In this document: positions 43,135 to 51,637 of the stretch, piece by piece
Layout: every line of letters starts with the position of its first letter
Numbering within the stretch: position 1 is the first letter of the stretch
DNA from: Actinomycetota bacterium
GTDB taxonomy: Bacteria; Actinomycetota; Actinomycetes; Nanopelagicales; Nanopelagicaceae
Reading direction: 5' to 3'
NCBI GenBank assembly: GCA_016870795.1
Contig: VGAJ01000002.1
Location: 1-64,000, forward strand
Length of the DNA stretch: 64,000 bases
The notes under the pieces: generated by a model
Seen by the model: the letters and a program-made list of their open reading frames with translations, nothing else
Told to the model about the DNA's origin: nothing
Databases searched by the model: none
Made by a program: the position numbers and the translations under genes

Positions 43135-43368
43135 TCAACCTGAAAGGGCTTGATTTGCCTGTGAATTATCACTTTCTGTCTTAATTTGAGCGTAGCGAAG
43201 TGGAGGGATCATTCCCCGCGAGGAGAGAAGATCAATTACCCGCGCCTCCTCAAGACCAAGCTCTGAGGGCTCATGGCTCTGATTACTAGGGGCAGAAATT
43301 AGGACGGAAACTACGCAATCTTTACATGCGATATCTCGCATGATGCAACTATCGCAATCAATAATCAT
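43135..43368 (-). CDS. Small conserved actinobacterial protein with paired cysteines
   Basis: A 77-residue protein opening MIIDCDSCIMRDIACKDC, with four cysteines in two pairs (C5xxC8, C15xxC18) that look like a metal or redox site. The rest, LGLEEARVIDLLSSRGMIPPLR, is a recognisable conserved tail in actinobacterial proteins of this size found near NlpC/P60 genes; no function is known to me. ATG 43368 is preferred over GTG 43404 because the cysteine motif begins there and TATCGT stands 7 nt upstream. Confidence 0.7.
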   Translation of the reverse strand: MIIDCDSCIMRDIACKDCVVSVLISAPSNQSHEPSELGLEEARVIDLLSSRGMIPPLRYAQIKTESDNSQANQALSG

Positions 43369-43375
43369 GAAGGCA

Positions 43376-43381
43376 ACGATA
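43376..43381 (-). promoter_or_regulatory. -10 element of the small cysteine protein gene
   Basis: TATCGT on the minus strand, 7 nt before ATG 43368. Confidence 0.4.
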
Positions 43382-43412
43382 GAGAGCGGCACTGACATCA
43401 TCACTTGGGCGG

Positions 43413-43418
43413 TAGCGT
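43413..43418 (+). promoter_or_regulatory. -10 element of the RibD-like gene
   Basis: TAGCGT, 7 nt, ATG 43426. Confidence 0.4.
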
Positions 43419-43425
43419 GCTACTT

Positions 43426-43947
43426 ATGAAGCAAGGCCCAGAGGTCAAAACGATGGCCAATATTCTCCTGGCAAGGAATCTGGCCACCAGCCTTGGGGGT
43501 AGCTCAAGGGAGTTAAGTCCCAAAAGTGATCGAATTAGATTCCACCAGATTCGCACGCTAGCCAAGGCGATATTAATTGGCGGCCAGAGTTATAGAAATG
43601 AGCCCTACTCTAAATTGAGCCTTCCGCTCTATATCTCATCTCGCACGCTTAAGGAAGGAGCCGTTGGTAATAAATTCATCTTTAATCAAGATCCAGCCTG
43701 GCTAATTAATCGCGCTTTATTAGAGCAGGGCTACCCAGTATTGATAGAGGGCGGGGTTAATTTCATCTCGAGTTTAATTGCCGAGAGCCTTATTGATCTT
43801 CTCTACATCACCCGAGTTAATCAAGATGGTGATGGCCACTTCTTTGATGAGAGCGATTTACTAAAGAACTATGAAAGGCAATCTATCGAGATAATTGATG
43901 GAGTTAGCTTTGAGAGCTGGAGCGTTAAGTTAAAAAGCAGCGATTAA
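43426..43947 (+). CDS. RibD C-terminal/dihydrofolate reductase-like protein
   Basis: A 173-residue reductase-fold protein. NILLARNLATSLGG is the N-terminal strand-loop of the RibD-C/DHFR fold, AKAILIGGQSYRNEPY the central motif, and PVLIEGGVNFISSLIAESLIDLLYIT the NADPH-site strand of the family. It lacks a deaminase domain, so it is not full RibD. It may reduce a pterin or pyrimidine-type substrate; unknown. Its end overlaps the convergent EamA gene by 18 bp. Confidence 0.75.
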   Translation: MKQGPEVKTMANILLARNLATSLGGSSRELSPKSDRIRFHQIRTLAKAILIGGQSYRNEPYSKLSLPLYISSRTLKEGAVGNKFIFNQDPAWLINRALLEQGYPVLIEGGVNFISSLIAESLIDLLYITRVNQDGDGHFFDESDLLKNYERQSIEIIDGVSFESWSVKLKSSD

Positions 43948-44769
43948 AACTACTCCGCTTAGCGCAAAAGCAATTCCTAAGTATTGGACTTTGGCTAATC
44001 TCTCATGAAGAAATTTATATGCTAAAAGAATGGTCACTATCGGAAATAACGAACCTAGAACCATAGCGATAGAAACTAGGCCTTTAGTAGTTGCTACCCC
44101 AAGGAGAAAGTTAGCTAGAAAATCTGCAACACCAATAAATATCAATAGTGGAAATTCTCTCCTGGGTATTCCGCCAAGGCTGCGATATCTAATCGCTAGC
44201 AAGATGCAGATCGATACTGAAGCTACTCGCATCGAGGTCATGGTGTGAAGAGAATCAGTCTCAGAGCCAATTGCAATAAATGTTAAGGCAGTTCCAAAAC
44301 CAATTGCAGCTACCACTGCTAACAAGAGAGGCTTTACTGGAAGACCATTTCTTATCTCAGGCCCGCTTGCCATAAATGCTCCAGCGATAGCAATTGTTAT
44401 CCCTATCAACTCAAGAGAGGTAGGTCGCTCACCTCTTGCCAGCGCAAAAAACAATGGAATTAGAACTGAGAGCGAACTAATCGGTGAAACAACTCCCATA
44501 CGTCCCGTAGCAAGACCGGTATAAAAAGCGATGAGGCCGATAAACCCAGCGATGCCAGCAATAACTCCTGGGATGAAATAGCCACTCATTGAAAGATTTG
44601 GTCTAATGAAGTCTGCAAAGAAGAGAATTGTTACCAGGCCAAAGATAAGTCCAAATATCTGCGAGATCGCTGTGACGGCGATTGCTTTAAAGCGCTTAGA
44701 GAGGTTTCCAGCTAAGTAATCCGCAGTTCCCCAGAGCAGGCTGGAAGCTAGCGCAAGTAACGAGCCCAT
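43930..44769 (-). CDS. EamA/DMT family transporter
   Basis: Ten-helix DMT permease, 279 residues, in two EamA repeats (about 1-135 and 145-278). Conserved openings LASSLLWGTADYLAGNLSKRF and, in repeat 2, SLFPIVTILLAYKFLHERLAKVQYLGIAFALSGV. Substrate unknown. It is unrelated in close sequence to the EamA protein at 23.9-24.8 kb and belongs to a different subgroup. Confidence 0.87.
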   Translation of the reverse strand: MGSLLALASSLLWGTADYLAGNLSKRFKAIAVTAISQIFGLIFGLVTILFFADFIRPNLSMSGYFIPGVIAGIAGFIGLIAFYTGLATGRMGVVSPISSLSVLIPLFFALARGERPTSLELIGITIAIAGAFMASGPEIRNGLPVKPLLLAVVAAIGFGTALTFIAIGSETDSLHTMTSMRVASVSICILLAIRYRSLGGIPRREFPLLIFIGVADFLANFLLGVATTKGLVSIAMVLGSLFPIVTILLAYKFLHERLAKVQYLGIAFALSGVVLIAAF

Positions 44770-44829
44770 TAATCAAGGTTATCGCCTCATAGGCCCTCGC
44801 GCCTCCCGCTGACTCATTTAACTCTTGCC

Positions 44830-44835
44830 TACCCT
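44830..44835 (+). promoter_or_regulatory. -10 element of DUF3000 gene
   Basis: TACCCT, 7 nt, ATG 44843. Confidence 0.4.
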
Positions 44836-44842
44836 TATCCTT

Positions 44843-45409
44843 ATGAAAGCGGCGAATCGAAACTTCGATACTTTTATCGAAGATATAAAAGCCATTAAGA
44901 CGCGCCCTGAAATCTCTATCTCTGAAATACCAGCGCCGCAAAAACTTGCCCCTTATGCCTTTGCCATCACCGCCGATTTAGCACTTGATATTGATAGCGA
45001 AGATGACATCGCAACTGGCAGATTTGTTCTCCTTCATGATCCAGATGGACAAGAATCTTGGGATGGAACTTTTCGCTGCGTAACCTTTGTTCGCTCAGCC
45101 CTTGATATTGAGATTCAATCAGATCCCATGTTGCCTGATGTTGGCTGGTCTTGGTTTATTGATGCGCTAAAAAACAGCGGTGCAAGTTATAGCCAGCCCA
45201 GCGGAACAGTTACTAGAGTGGCGAGCGCATCATTTGGAGAACTCTCATCAGATGACGAATCATCTGAGATAGAGATTCGAGCTTCATGGACTGCAGATAA
45301 TCCTGAAGAGTTAATGAACCATGTCCATGCTTGGCTAGAGCTAATGGCAAGCGCTGCAGGTCTTGCCCCTCTTCCTGAGGGTGTGGCCTCACTTCCGCAA
45401 AAGCGTTAA
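44843..45409 (+). CDS. DUF3000 family protein
   Basis: Conserved actinobacterial soluble protein, 188 residues, function unknown. Recognisable phrases: ISEIPAPQKLAPYAFAITADL, ATGRFVLLHDPDGQESWDGTFRCV (two overlapping conserved strands) and WTADNPEELMNHVHAWLELMASAAGL. It precedes RNase D by 6 bp, the usual actinobacterial pairing, and is likely cotranscribed. ATG 44843 preferred over TTG 44825 by the -10 spacing. Confidence 0.85.
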   Translation: MKAANRNFDTFIEDIKAIKTRPEISISEIPAPQKLAPYAFAITADLALDIDSEDDIATGRFVLLHDPDGQESWDGTFRCVTFVRSALDIEIQSDPMLPDVGWSWFIDALKNSGASYSQPSGTVTRVASASFGELSSDDESSEIEIRASWTADNPEELMNHVHAWLELMASAAGLAPLPEGVASLPQKR

Positions 45410-45415
45410 TTAACT

Positions 45416-46723
45416 GTGAGTGAGCAAGAGACAAATCTTCGCGCCCTAAAGGTTCCAGAACAAGGAACTCCAGAACTAACTACAACGAAGGATCACTTAG
45501 CTGCAGCAATAGAGCAACTCAAATCTGGTCACGGCCCCATTGCTATTGATGCCGAGCGCGCCTCTGGATTTCGCTATAGCTCAAGGGCCTATCTAATACA
45601 GATATATCGAAGAGGCGGGGGCTTACATCTAATTGATCCAATCCAATTTCACCAAAGCCCTCTAATTGGCCAATTAAATGAAGTTATTAGAGGCGAGGAA
45701 ACAATCATCCATGCCAGTACTCAAGATCTGCCTTGTCTACGTGATTGGGGAATAGATCCGAAAGAGCTATTTGATACTGAATTAGGAGCAAGAATTGCAG
45801 GTTGTCCAAGAGTTGGCCTCGGTCATTTAGTTGAAAGTTTATTGCAGATCTCACTTGCTAAAGAGCACTCAGCTGTTGATTGGTCAATCCGCCCACTAGA
45901 GCAAGAGTGGCTTGATTATGCAGCACTTGATGTGGCCCTACTTATTGATCTTAGAGATAAAGTGGCAGAACTTCTTGAAGCACAAGGAAAATTAAAATGG
46001 GCGATGCAAGACTTTGCGGCAATATTAAAGAGTCCTCCCCCGCAAAAGCGAAAAGAGCCGTGGAGAAGAACTTCTGGAATGCATGAGATTAAATCGCGAT
46101 ATCAACTAGCAATCATTAGGCAGCTCTGGCAGGTGCGCGATGAGATTGCAGCCTCAATTGATCTGGCTCCAGGACGGCTCTTATCAGATGCGGTAATAAT
46201 AGCTTTGGCTAAATCCAATGTGAAAAGTAAAGATGAATTGATGAAACTTAGCGAAGCTAAGGCGCGAATAAGAAGTGAAATTCAGAAGAGTTACATTGAA
46301 ACTTGGTTAGAGACACTTCTTGCAGCCCAGTCATTGACTCAAGAGCAATGGCCAGAACTTCGAAGCAGAAGTGATTCTCTTCCGCCAGTAAAGATTTGGA
46401 AGGCAAAGTTTCCTATCGCCTATGCTCACATAAGCCATGCCAAAGCTAAGTTAAATGAAATTGCTCTAGAACTTAATCTCCCCCTAGAAAACCTCATAGG
46501 ACCTGAGTTGGTAAGAAAAATCTGCTTTGATCAAGCAAGTGAACAAATCCATAAAATGAGTGAGGCTCTGCTGACAAGAGTTGAAACGCTGTTAAGGCTT
46601 AATGGCGCAAGAGAGTGGCAGATAGAAAAGTGCGCCAAAGCCATTGCAGAGAGCCTTACCGAAAGTGAGCCGTTAGCCACACCTGCAGCTGAAGCTGAAT
46701 CAGAGAGTGAAGCCTTGGGGTGA
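45416..46723 (+). CDS. rnd: Ribonuclease D (HRDC-containing)
   Basis: 3'-5' exoribonuclease for RNA maturation, 435 residues. DEDDy exonuclease domain: Asp/Glu in IAIDAERASGF (about 42-52), Asp in IIHASTQDLPCLRDWG, and the final Tyr-x3-Asp in WLDYAALDVALLIDL. An HRDC domain follows at about 235-300 (LWQVRDEIAASIDLAPGRLL), and the last 100 residues are helical. GTG start 45416 lies 6 bp after DUF3000. It is convergent with nothing; the iron transporter operon begins 54 bp downstream. Confidence 0.9.
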   Translation: MSEQETNLRALKVPEQGTPELTTTKDHLAAAIEQLKSGHGPIAIDAERASGFRYSSRAYLIQIYRRGGGLHLIDPIQFHQSPLIGQLNEVIRGEETIIHASTQDLPCLRDWGIDPKELFDTELGARIAGCPRVGLGHLVESLLQISLAKEHSAVDWSIRPLEQEWLDYAALDVALLIDLRDKVAELLEAQGKLKWAMQDFAAILKSPPPQKRKEPWRRTSGMHEIKSRYQLAIIRQLWQVRDEIAASIDLAPGRLLSDAVIIALAKSNVKSKDELMKLSEAKARIRSEIQKSYIETWLETLLAAQSLTQEQWPELRSRSDSLPPVKIWKAKFPIAYAHISHAKAKLNEIALELNLPLENLIGPELVRKICFDQASEQIHKMSEALLTRVETLLRLNGAREWQIEKCAKAIAESLTESEPLATPAAEAESESEALG

Positions 46724-46728
46724 ATTAC

Positions 46729-46744
46729 GCAACATAAATGTTGC
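46729..46744. promoter_or_regulatory. Palindromic operator upstream of the iron ABC transporter
   Basis: Perfect 7-2-7 inverted repeat GCAACAT-AA-ATGTTGC. It overlaps a possible -35 (TTGCTT, 46741-46746) placed 18 bp before the -10 hexamer TAACCT (46765-46770). A metal- or iron-responsive repressor is the natural candidate; the motif is not the classical IdeR/DtxR box. Confidence 0.55.
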
Positions 46745-46764
46745 TTAAATACCCCATAGCGAGA

Positions 46765-46770
46765 TAACCT
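46765..46770 (+). promoter_or_regulatory. -10 element of iron-transport operon
   Basis: TAACCT, 7 nt, ATG 46778. Confidence 0.5.
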
Positions 46771-46777
46771 CATCTCC

Positions 46778-47782
46778 ATGGCTCTTAAAAAACTCCGAAT
46801 CATCACCCTTGCCCTGAGCCTGAGTGCGAGCCTCCTAGTCGGCTGCGCATCTCAAAAGAGCGAGAGCTTGGTGATCTATTCCGGTCGAAGCGAGAGCTTC
46901 ATCTCCCCTTTTCTCAATAAATTCACCGCCCTCACTGGAACCAATTTAGATGTTCGCTACGGTGATTCAGCTGCTCTTGCTGCTCAACTTCTTGAAGAAG
47001 GTTCAAATTCGCCTGCAGATCTATTTATCTCTCAAGATGCGGGAGCGCTAGGTGCAATTAGTGCGGCTGGTTTATTTGCAACACTTGAAAAGCAAGTTTT
47101 AGATCGCGTTGAAGATAAGTATCAATCCAGTAGATCGGACTGGGTTGGAGTTACTGGAAGAGCTCGAGTCTTTGCCTACTCACCAGAGCGAGTAGAAAAC
47201 CTTCCAAGCAGTATTGATCAATTAACTCAACCAATTTATCGCGCCAAGGTTGGAATTGCTCCGACAAATTCATCCTTCCAAGCATTTATCACCGCACTAA
47301 TCCAATCAAGAGGCGAGGCAGCGGTAGTAAATTGGCTAGAGCGACTCAAAGCTAACGATGTAAAACTCTATGAAAAGAACTCTCAAATAGTGGCAGCAAT
47401 TGATGCTGGTGAGATTGATCTTGGTTTAGTAAATCACTATTACCTTTGGGAAGTCTCAAAGGCCTTGGGGCGCGATATTGCAGTTAATAATGGATTCTTT
47501 GCTCCAGGTGATACTGGAAATATGATAAATGTTGCTGGAGCTGGCATTCTAAAAACCTCTACCGATTCTCAATCAGCACTTGAACTCTTGAAATATCTGC
47601 TCAGCGATGAAGCCCAGAGACAGTTTATTGAACAAACCTATGAATATTCTTTAGTACTTAAAGATGCTAGCCCGGTAGGGCTTCCACCGCTTAGTCAGAT
47701 TCCATCTCCTCGTGTTGATCTCTCACTTCTAGCTAACTTATCTAAGACCCAAGCCTTGCTAATCAAAGTGGGGTTGATCTAA
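46778..47782 (+). CDS. Ferric-iron ABC transporter substrate-binding lipoprotein
   Basis: Periplasmic-type binding protein of the FbpA/FutA family, 334 residues, anchored by a lipobox (LLVGC, Cys about 23). LVIYSGRSESFISPFL is the family opening; NSSFQAF contacts the anion, and the tyrosine pair in GLVNHYYLWE (about 226-227) is the iron-chelating dyad. Iron uptake is inferred from family and the YY pair; thiamine or phosphonate relatives lack it. First gene of a three-gene operon. Confidence 0.88.
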   Translation: MALKKLRIITLALSLSASLLVGCASQKSESLVIYSGRSESFISPFLNKFTALTGTNLDVRYGDSAALAAQLLEEGSNSPADLFISQDAGALGAISAAGLFATLEKQVLDRVEDKYQSSRSDWVGVTGRARVFAYSPERVENLPSSIDQLTQPIYRAKVGIAPTNSSFQAFITALIQSRGEAAVVNWLERLKANDVKLYEKNSQIVAAIDAGEIDLGLVNHYYLWEVSKALGRDIAVNNGFFAPGDTGNMINVAGAGILKTSTDSQSALELLKYLLSDEAQRQFIEQTYEYSLVLKDASPVGLPPLSQIPSPRVDLSLLANLSKTQALLIKVGLI

Positions 47783-49359
47783 TTTCAATTAAATTAAGGG
47801 AAACTGACCTAGGCCAAGAGGCTTGGGCAAATAGGCAATCTCGACCAAGTATCACCCTGCTTGCAGCATCCCTAATCGCGTTTCTTGCTGCCAGCCTGCC
47901 TCTCTTCTATCTATTCAGACGAGCAATAGATGCTGAAATATCAGAAGTTTCCCTGATTTTATTTAGAAGTAAAACTATAGAAATCTTGGCAACTACCTTA
48001 GGTTTAACAATTGCAGTTACAGCGCTATCAACTCTAATTGGACTTGCTCTGGCTTGGACGCTTTTTAATGTTGATCTTTCACTTAAATCCACGCTACAAG
48101 CACTTGTTATCTTGCCGGTTGCAATTCCTAGCTATGTATTTACCTATAGCTGGATCTCTCTAATTCCTGGATTTAAAGGGCTATGGGCTGCGCTCTTTGT
48201 TCTAGTTCTTGCAACTACTCCCTACATAACTCTGACAACTCTGGCTGCTCTGCGCCGTAGCGATTGGTCTACCTATGAAGTTGCTCAAACACTAGGATTA
48301 AGTGGTTTCCAGATATTTGTAAGAATTACTTGGCCACAGATTAAAAATTCCGTTGCCGCTGGCTCTCTTCTTTCAGCGCTCTATGTCTTAAGTGACTTTG
48401 GAGCAATTTCACTTCTAGGAGTTGATACTCTAACTAGAGCAATTGAGAATATTTATCGAGGATCTTTTGATCGCTCCAGTGCATCTATCTTGGCATTGAT
48501 CTTGGTGGCAATCTCTGCGCTAGTTATTAGACTTGAAGAACGGAGTCGGCATAAGCTTCGAATCATAAAATCCTCGAGTCGAATCATCAAACGAGCTAAA
48601 GCTAGCGATAAGTTCAAGGTTAAGGTAATAGCACTTCTTGGTATCGGTTTATATCTGGCACTTGGCCTTGTGATTCCACTGTTTCAACTACTCTCTATTT
48701 TCCTTGCAAACTCAACCAGCATTAATTACTCACTTCTATTTCAAGCATCGCTCTCAACCCTAATTGCTGCCTGCCTTGGCGCGCTGATTGCCCTAGCCCT
48801 GGCTCTTCCTGTTGGAGTTCTCTCTGCTCAAGGATCCAGGCTCGGCAGAGTTAGCGATAAGGCAATTTTGATTGTTCACGCTCTACCAGGAATTGTTATG
48901 GGACTTGCTCTAGTTTCCTTTGGCTCATCTATTGGCTGGCTCTATCAGAGCTTGCTACTTCTTTCATTTGCCTATGCCCTGCTCTTTATGGCTAAAGCGG
49001 TGGGTTCGGTGCGAAGTAGCTTTGATCGAGTTCCGAAGAATTTAATTGAGATATCAGCAACCTTGGGCCAACGAAAGTCAGCAACATTTAGAAGAGTAGT
49101 TGTTCCCCTCGCCACTCCAGGGCTATTGAGTGGAACTTTATTGGTATTACTAGCTGCCATGAAAGAACTTCCTGCCACCTTAATGCTTAAGCCAATCGGT
49201 TTTGAAACACTTGCCACACAGATGTGGAGCTATAGCTCGATATTTCGATTTAACGAAGCTGCTCCCTACGCTTTACTCTTAGTCCTTATTGCAGCAATTC
49301 CAACTTTCTTAATCAACCGACCAGATAAAAGCGATGGAATCGGAGATGATCAAATATGA
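47782..49359 (+). CDS. Ferric-iron ABC transporter permease (start codon uncertain)
   Basis: Double-length membrane permease with two permease halves (about 70-250 and 310-515 of 525), each with the ABC coupling loop; visible are YEVAQTLGLSGFQIFVRITWP and EISATLGQRKSATFRRVVVPLATPG. The first usual start in frame, TTG 47986, would delete a clear first helix (LLAASLIAFLAASLPLFYLF, about 25-45) and preceding cytoplasmic sequence. The only candidates near the right place are ATT 47782, overlapping the previous stop as TAATT, and ATT 47788; CTG 47857 would start in the helix. I annotate from ATT 47782. Confidence 0.8.
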   Translation: MSIKLRETDLGQEAWANRQSRPSITLLAASLIAFLAASLPLFYLFRRAIDAEISEVSLILFRSKTIEILATTLGLTIAVTALSTLIGLALAWTLFNVDLSLKSTLQALVILPVAIPSYVFTYSWISLIPGFKGLWAALFVLVLATTPYITLTTLAALRRSDWSTYEVAQTLGLSGFQIFVRITWPQIKNSVAAGSLLSALYVLSDFGAISLLGVDTLTRAIENIYRGSFDRSSASILALILVAISALVIRLEERSRHKLRIIKSSSRIIKRAKASDKFKVKVIALLGIGLYLALGLVIPLFQLLSIFLANSTSINYSLLFQASLSTLIAACLGALIALALALPVGVLSAQGSRLGRVSDKAILIVHALPGIVMGLALVSFGSSIGWLYQSLLLLSFAYALLFMAKAVGSVRSSFDRVPKNLIEISATLGQRKSATFRRVVVPLATPGLLSGTLLVLLAAMKELPATLMLKPIGFETLATQMWSYSSIFRFNEAAPYALLLVLIAAIPTFLINRPDKSDGIGDDQI

Positions 49360-50420
49360 CCTCGCTAGAGATTAGAGACCTAACAGTTGAGTTGGGTAAT
49401 CGAGTAATCCTTAAAAACCTTGATTTAACAATCTCTTCTGGATCTTTTGCAGCGATATTGGGTCCTTCAGGTTGTGGCAAAACTACTCTGCTACGAAGTA
49501 TTGCGGGTCTTATCACGCCAAAAGGTGGAGCAATTAGATTTGGTAAGCAATTAGTTAGCGTTTCATCGCTAGTGCTTCCGCCCCATAAGCGAAATATTGG
49601 TTATGTCCCGCAAGAAGGAGGTCTCTTTCCTCATCTTTCGGTGGAAGAAAATGTTTCTTTCTCTCTAGGGAAGAAAACTTCCAAAAAAGAAAGAGAGGAG
49701 TTAGTAGAAGAGCTACTTGATTTAGTTGGAATGACAAATTATCAGAAGAGACTTCCACAGGAATTAAGTGGTGGGCAGCAAACTCGCGTTGCCCTGGCTC
49801 GCGCACTGGCTATGAGGCCAGCCATGATTTTGCTTGATGAGCCCTTCGCCGCACTTGATCAAACTTTAAGAGCGGAAATTAGCCAAGAGGTAGTTGCGCT
49901 TTTGAAATCTAGTAAAACTACCTCAATCATGGTCACCCACGATCGCGAAGATGCCTTGGTCTCTGCAGATATCATCGCTTTGATGCGAGATGGTCAGGTA
50001 GTTCAATCAGGAAACCCAGCTGAGGTTTATCTAAAACCAATCTCTGCGGCAGCAGCTGAGAGCACTGGAGACATTCTCACTCTTCCTGCAAACAAGGTTG
50101 AAGGTGATCAATACCGCACCCCCCTCAATAGCCCCGTTGAGCAGATCGGGCAGAGAGCTGGATATGAATCTGGCCAGATCCTGGTTCGCCCCGAGGAGAT
50201 AGCGCTAAGCCTGGAGCCTGGCGAGAGAAGAGTTTCGGCCAAGATAAGCAAAATCAATTACTACGGACATGACGCATTGGTCGAGCTGAACGTTGCTGGT
50301 CTTTCTCAAGTTGTACGGGCCAGGGTCACAGATACCAAGGGCCTTGAAGTTGGCTCAACTATTTTTGTGAGCCATAAAGGGCCAATCAGATGGGTGCCAG
50401 ATAAGGCTACTGACCAGTAA
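49356..50420 (+). CDS. Ferric-iron ABC transporter ATP-binding protein
   Basis: ATPase subunit of 354 residues. Walker A GPSGCGKTT, signature LSGGQQTRVALARAL, Walker B MILLDEPFAALDQ, H-loop VTHDRED. The C-terminal TOBE part (about 245-350) includes GQILVRPEEIALSLEP and HKGPIRWVP. The ATGA overlap with the permease gene supports one operon for SBP, permease and ATPase. Confidence 0.93.
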   Translation: MTSLEIRDLTVELGNRVILKNLDLTISSGSFAAILGPSGCGKTTLLRSIAGLITPKGGAIRFGKQLVSVSSLVLPPHKRNIGYVPQEGGLFPHLSVEENVSFSLGKKTSKKEREELVEELLDLVGMTNYQKRLPQELSGGQQTRVALARALAMRPAMILLDEPFAALDQTLRAEISQEVVALLKSSKTTSIMVTHDREDALVSADIIALMRDGQVVQSGNPAEVYLKPISAAAAESTGDILTLPANKVEGDQYRTPLNSPVEQIGQRAGYESGQILVRPEEIALSLEPGERRVSAKISKINYYGHDALVELNVAGLSQVVRARVTDTKGLEVGSTIFVSHKGPIRWVPDKATDQ

Positions 50421-50423
50421 CCT
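50418..50423 (+). promoter_or_regulatory. -10 element of leaderless fadA promoter
   Basis: TAACCT, 6 nt, ATG 50430; the hexamer overlaps the stop codon TAA of the ATPase gene. Confidence 0.55.
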
Positions 50424-50429
50424 AGCGGT

Positions 50430-51632
50430 ATGAATACTGCCACCACCTCAACCAATGTAGTTCTCCTTGATGCTGTTCGCTCCCCTTTTGGAAAAGCTGG
50501 AAGTTTATATGCCGGCACCCGCGCCGATGACATTATCGTTCGAACTATTCGCGGGCTTCTGGAGCGAAATCCATCAGTTAAGCCATCTGAAATTGATGAT
50601 GTAGCAATTGCTGCTGCTACTCAATATGGCGATCAAGGCATGAATATTGGTAGAAGCGCATCACTTCTGGCCGGAATTCCAAATACTGTTCCGGGATATT
50701 CAATCGATCGCTGGTGCGCAGGTGCACTAACTTCAGTGACAACTCTCGCTGGATCTATTGCAATGGGCGCATATGATCTTGCAATCGCTGGCGGTGTTGA
50801 ACATATGGGCAATCACCCAATGGGCGATGGCATGGATCCAAACCCTAGATATTTAGCAGAGAAGTTAGTTGATACCGATGCGCTCTCGATGGGAAATACT
50901 GCAGAGCGTCTGCACGATAAATTCCCACACTTAACTAAAGAGCGCGCAGATAAATACGCACTTCGCTCTCAAGAAAAAACTGCTGCTGCATATAAGAGCG
51001 GAAAGATTCAACCTAATTTGATTCCAGTTGCAGTTAGAAACGCTGAGCAAGGTTGGGGAGTTGCAACAGTTGATGAACCACCAAGACCTGGAACAACTCT
51101 TGAAGCACTCGCTGCGCTAAAGACTCCATTTCGTCCTCAGGGCAGAGTTACTGCGGGAAATGCAGCAGGACTAAACGATGGTGCAACAGCAGCGCTTCTT
51201 GCTAGCGAGAGCAAAGCTAAAGAGCTAGGACTATCACCAAAGGCCAGGATGATTACCTTTGCATTTGCTGGAGTTGAACCAGAGATCATGGGATATGGGC
51301 CTGTGCCATCAACGCTTAAGGCTCTTGATAAGGCAGGCTTAAAGATTGAAGATATTGGTTTATTTGAAATCAATGAAGCCTTCTCGATCCAAGTGCTCTC
51401 ATTCCTTGACTACTTTGGAATTGGCGATGATGATCCAAGAGTGAATCTCTATGGTGGAGCAATTGCTGTTGGCCATCCACTTGCATCCTCTGGAATCCGT
51501 TTGATTCTCAATCTTGCTGAGGGTTTTAAAGAACACCCAGAAGTTAGATATGGCATTACCACTATGTGTATTGGACTTGGAATGGGTGGAACCATCATCT
51601 GGGAGAATCCAAATTTCAACAAGGGAGCATAA
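50430..51632 (+). CDS. fadA: Acetyl-CoA acyltransferase (thiolase, FadA-type)
   Basis: 3-ketoacyl-CoA thiolase of beta-oxidation, 400 residues. Nucleophile Cys in DRWCAGALTS (about residue 92), GGVEHMGNHPMG, FEINEAFSIQ, GGAIAVGHPLASSGIR (catalytic His) and MCIGLGMGGTIIWE (second Cys). It is followed by fadB after 5 bp, forming the fadA-fadB trifunctional pair. Leaderless by layout. Confidence 0.94.
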   Translation: MNTATTSTNVVLLDAVRSPFGKAGSLYAGTRADDIIVRTIRGLLERNPSVKPSEIDDVAIAAATQYGDQGMNIGRSASLLAGIPNTVPGYSIDRWCAGALTSVTTLAGSIAMGAYDLAIAGGVEHMGNHPMGDGMDPNPRYLAEKLVDTDALSMGNTAERLHDKFPHLTKERADKYALRSQEKTAAAYKSGKIQPNLIPVAVRNAEQGWGVATVDEPPRPGTTLEALAALKTPFRPQGRVTAGNAAGLNDGATAALLASESKAKELGLSPKARMITFAFAGVEPEIMGYGPVPSTLKALDKAGLKIEDIGLFEINEAFSIQVLSFLDYFGIGDDDPRVNLYGGAIAVGHPLASSGIRLILNLAEGFKEHPEVRYGITTMCIGLGMGGTIIWENPNFNKGA

Positions 51633-51637
51633 GTAAT

